Shown here one piece after another: positions 42,990 through 43,012 of a stretch of DNA of 43,012 bases. The stretch is taken from NCBI GenBank assembly GCA_002296185.1, contig DBHM01000009.1:1-43012 (forward strand), read 5' to 3'. Under the pieces are notes generated by a model that made no database searches, was not told the origin of the DNA, and saw only the letters and a program-made list of their open reading frames with translations. A program made the position numbers and the translations under genes. Origin of the DNA: Alphaproteobacteria bacterium UBA828. GTDB lineage: Bacteria > Pseudomonadota > Alphaproteobacteria > UBA828. Every line of letters begins with the position of its first letter. Position 1 is the stretch's first letter.

Positions 42990-43012
42990 GGGCGCGTAGC
43001 TCAGCGGGAGAG
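42990..43012 (+). tRNA. tRNA gene, 5' end only (possibly tRNA-Val)
   Basis: The last 23 bases read as the start of a tRNA: a seven-base acceptor strand GGGCGCG, then TA at positions 8-9, and the D-arm GCTC-AGCGGGA-GAG. The anticodon lies beyond the window. The 5' half resembles alphaproteobacterial valine tRNA, but identity cannot be settled from this fragment. Confidence 0.85.

Noticed and set aside
42990..43012. tRNA at the right edge as an integration site for a genomic island
   Set aside because: No integrase or direct repeat of the tRNA end is seen within the window.

Overview
The window is AT-rich, tightly packed DNA, and no gap between genes exceeds 300 bases. It most likely comes from a streamlined marine alphaproteobacterium. 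The evidence is the DUF1491 protein (largely an alphaproteobacterial family), the soxBDAG heterotetrameric sarcosine oxidase, the split metH with adjacent metF, and frequent GTG/TTG starts. The species cannot be named from sequence alone. No phage, IS element, transposase or CRISPR array was seen.

Layout. 1-1757 (minus): truncated EamA permease and a PRISE-type SDR reductase. 1947-4446 (plus): dienelactone hydrolase/SnoaL fusion followed by an unusual MIT-like + Vps4/katanin-clade AAA ATPase. 4476-15416 is a mosaic of mostly single genes: aquaporin, orphan branched-chain-type binding protein, UbiX, Nudix hydrolase, asparaginase, CitE-like lyase divergent from a CaiB-type CoA-transferase, rhodanese, MsrB, a cytosolic-carboxypeptidase-like M14 peptidase, DUF1491 and an NhaP-type antiporter.

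15563-21427 (plus) is a compact operon: N-carbamoylsarcosine amidase, then soxB, soxD, soxA, soxG. Facing it, 21432-24132 (minus) encodes SDR-larC-larB. 24291-31023 (minus) holds hyuA, a tiny zinc-ribbon protein, hyuB, a DAO-family flavoprotein and a D-malate/tartrate dehydrogenase. 31059-35670 (minus) is metF, metH-N and metH-C. Upstream of metF lies a promoter plus a structured region ending in a strong intrinsic terminator, either a candidate attenuator/riboswitch or a small RNA.

35912-36922 (plus) is dusA. 36969-41712 (minus) holds a urea/amide-type ABC importer (binding protein and two permeases, no ATPases) followed by the small and medium subunits of a molybdenum hydroxylase, with no large subunit. 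41898-42746 is an N-formylglutamate amidohydrolase, and the window ends inside a tRNA gene.

How the genes may work together (inference). HyuA/HyuB of the N-methylhydantoinase family, N-carbamoylsarcosine amidase and sarcosine oxidase are the successive enzymes of the route N-methylhydantoin -> N-carbamoylsarcosine -> sarcosine -> glycine + methylene-tetrahydrofolate. The adjacent metF/metH genes could consume the methylene-THF. The amide/urea-type transporter, asparaginase and formylglutamate amidohydrolase fit a lifestyle of scavenging small organic nitrogen compounds. The standalone surprises are the Vps4/katanin-like ATPase and the structured element before metF.
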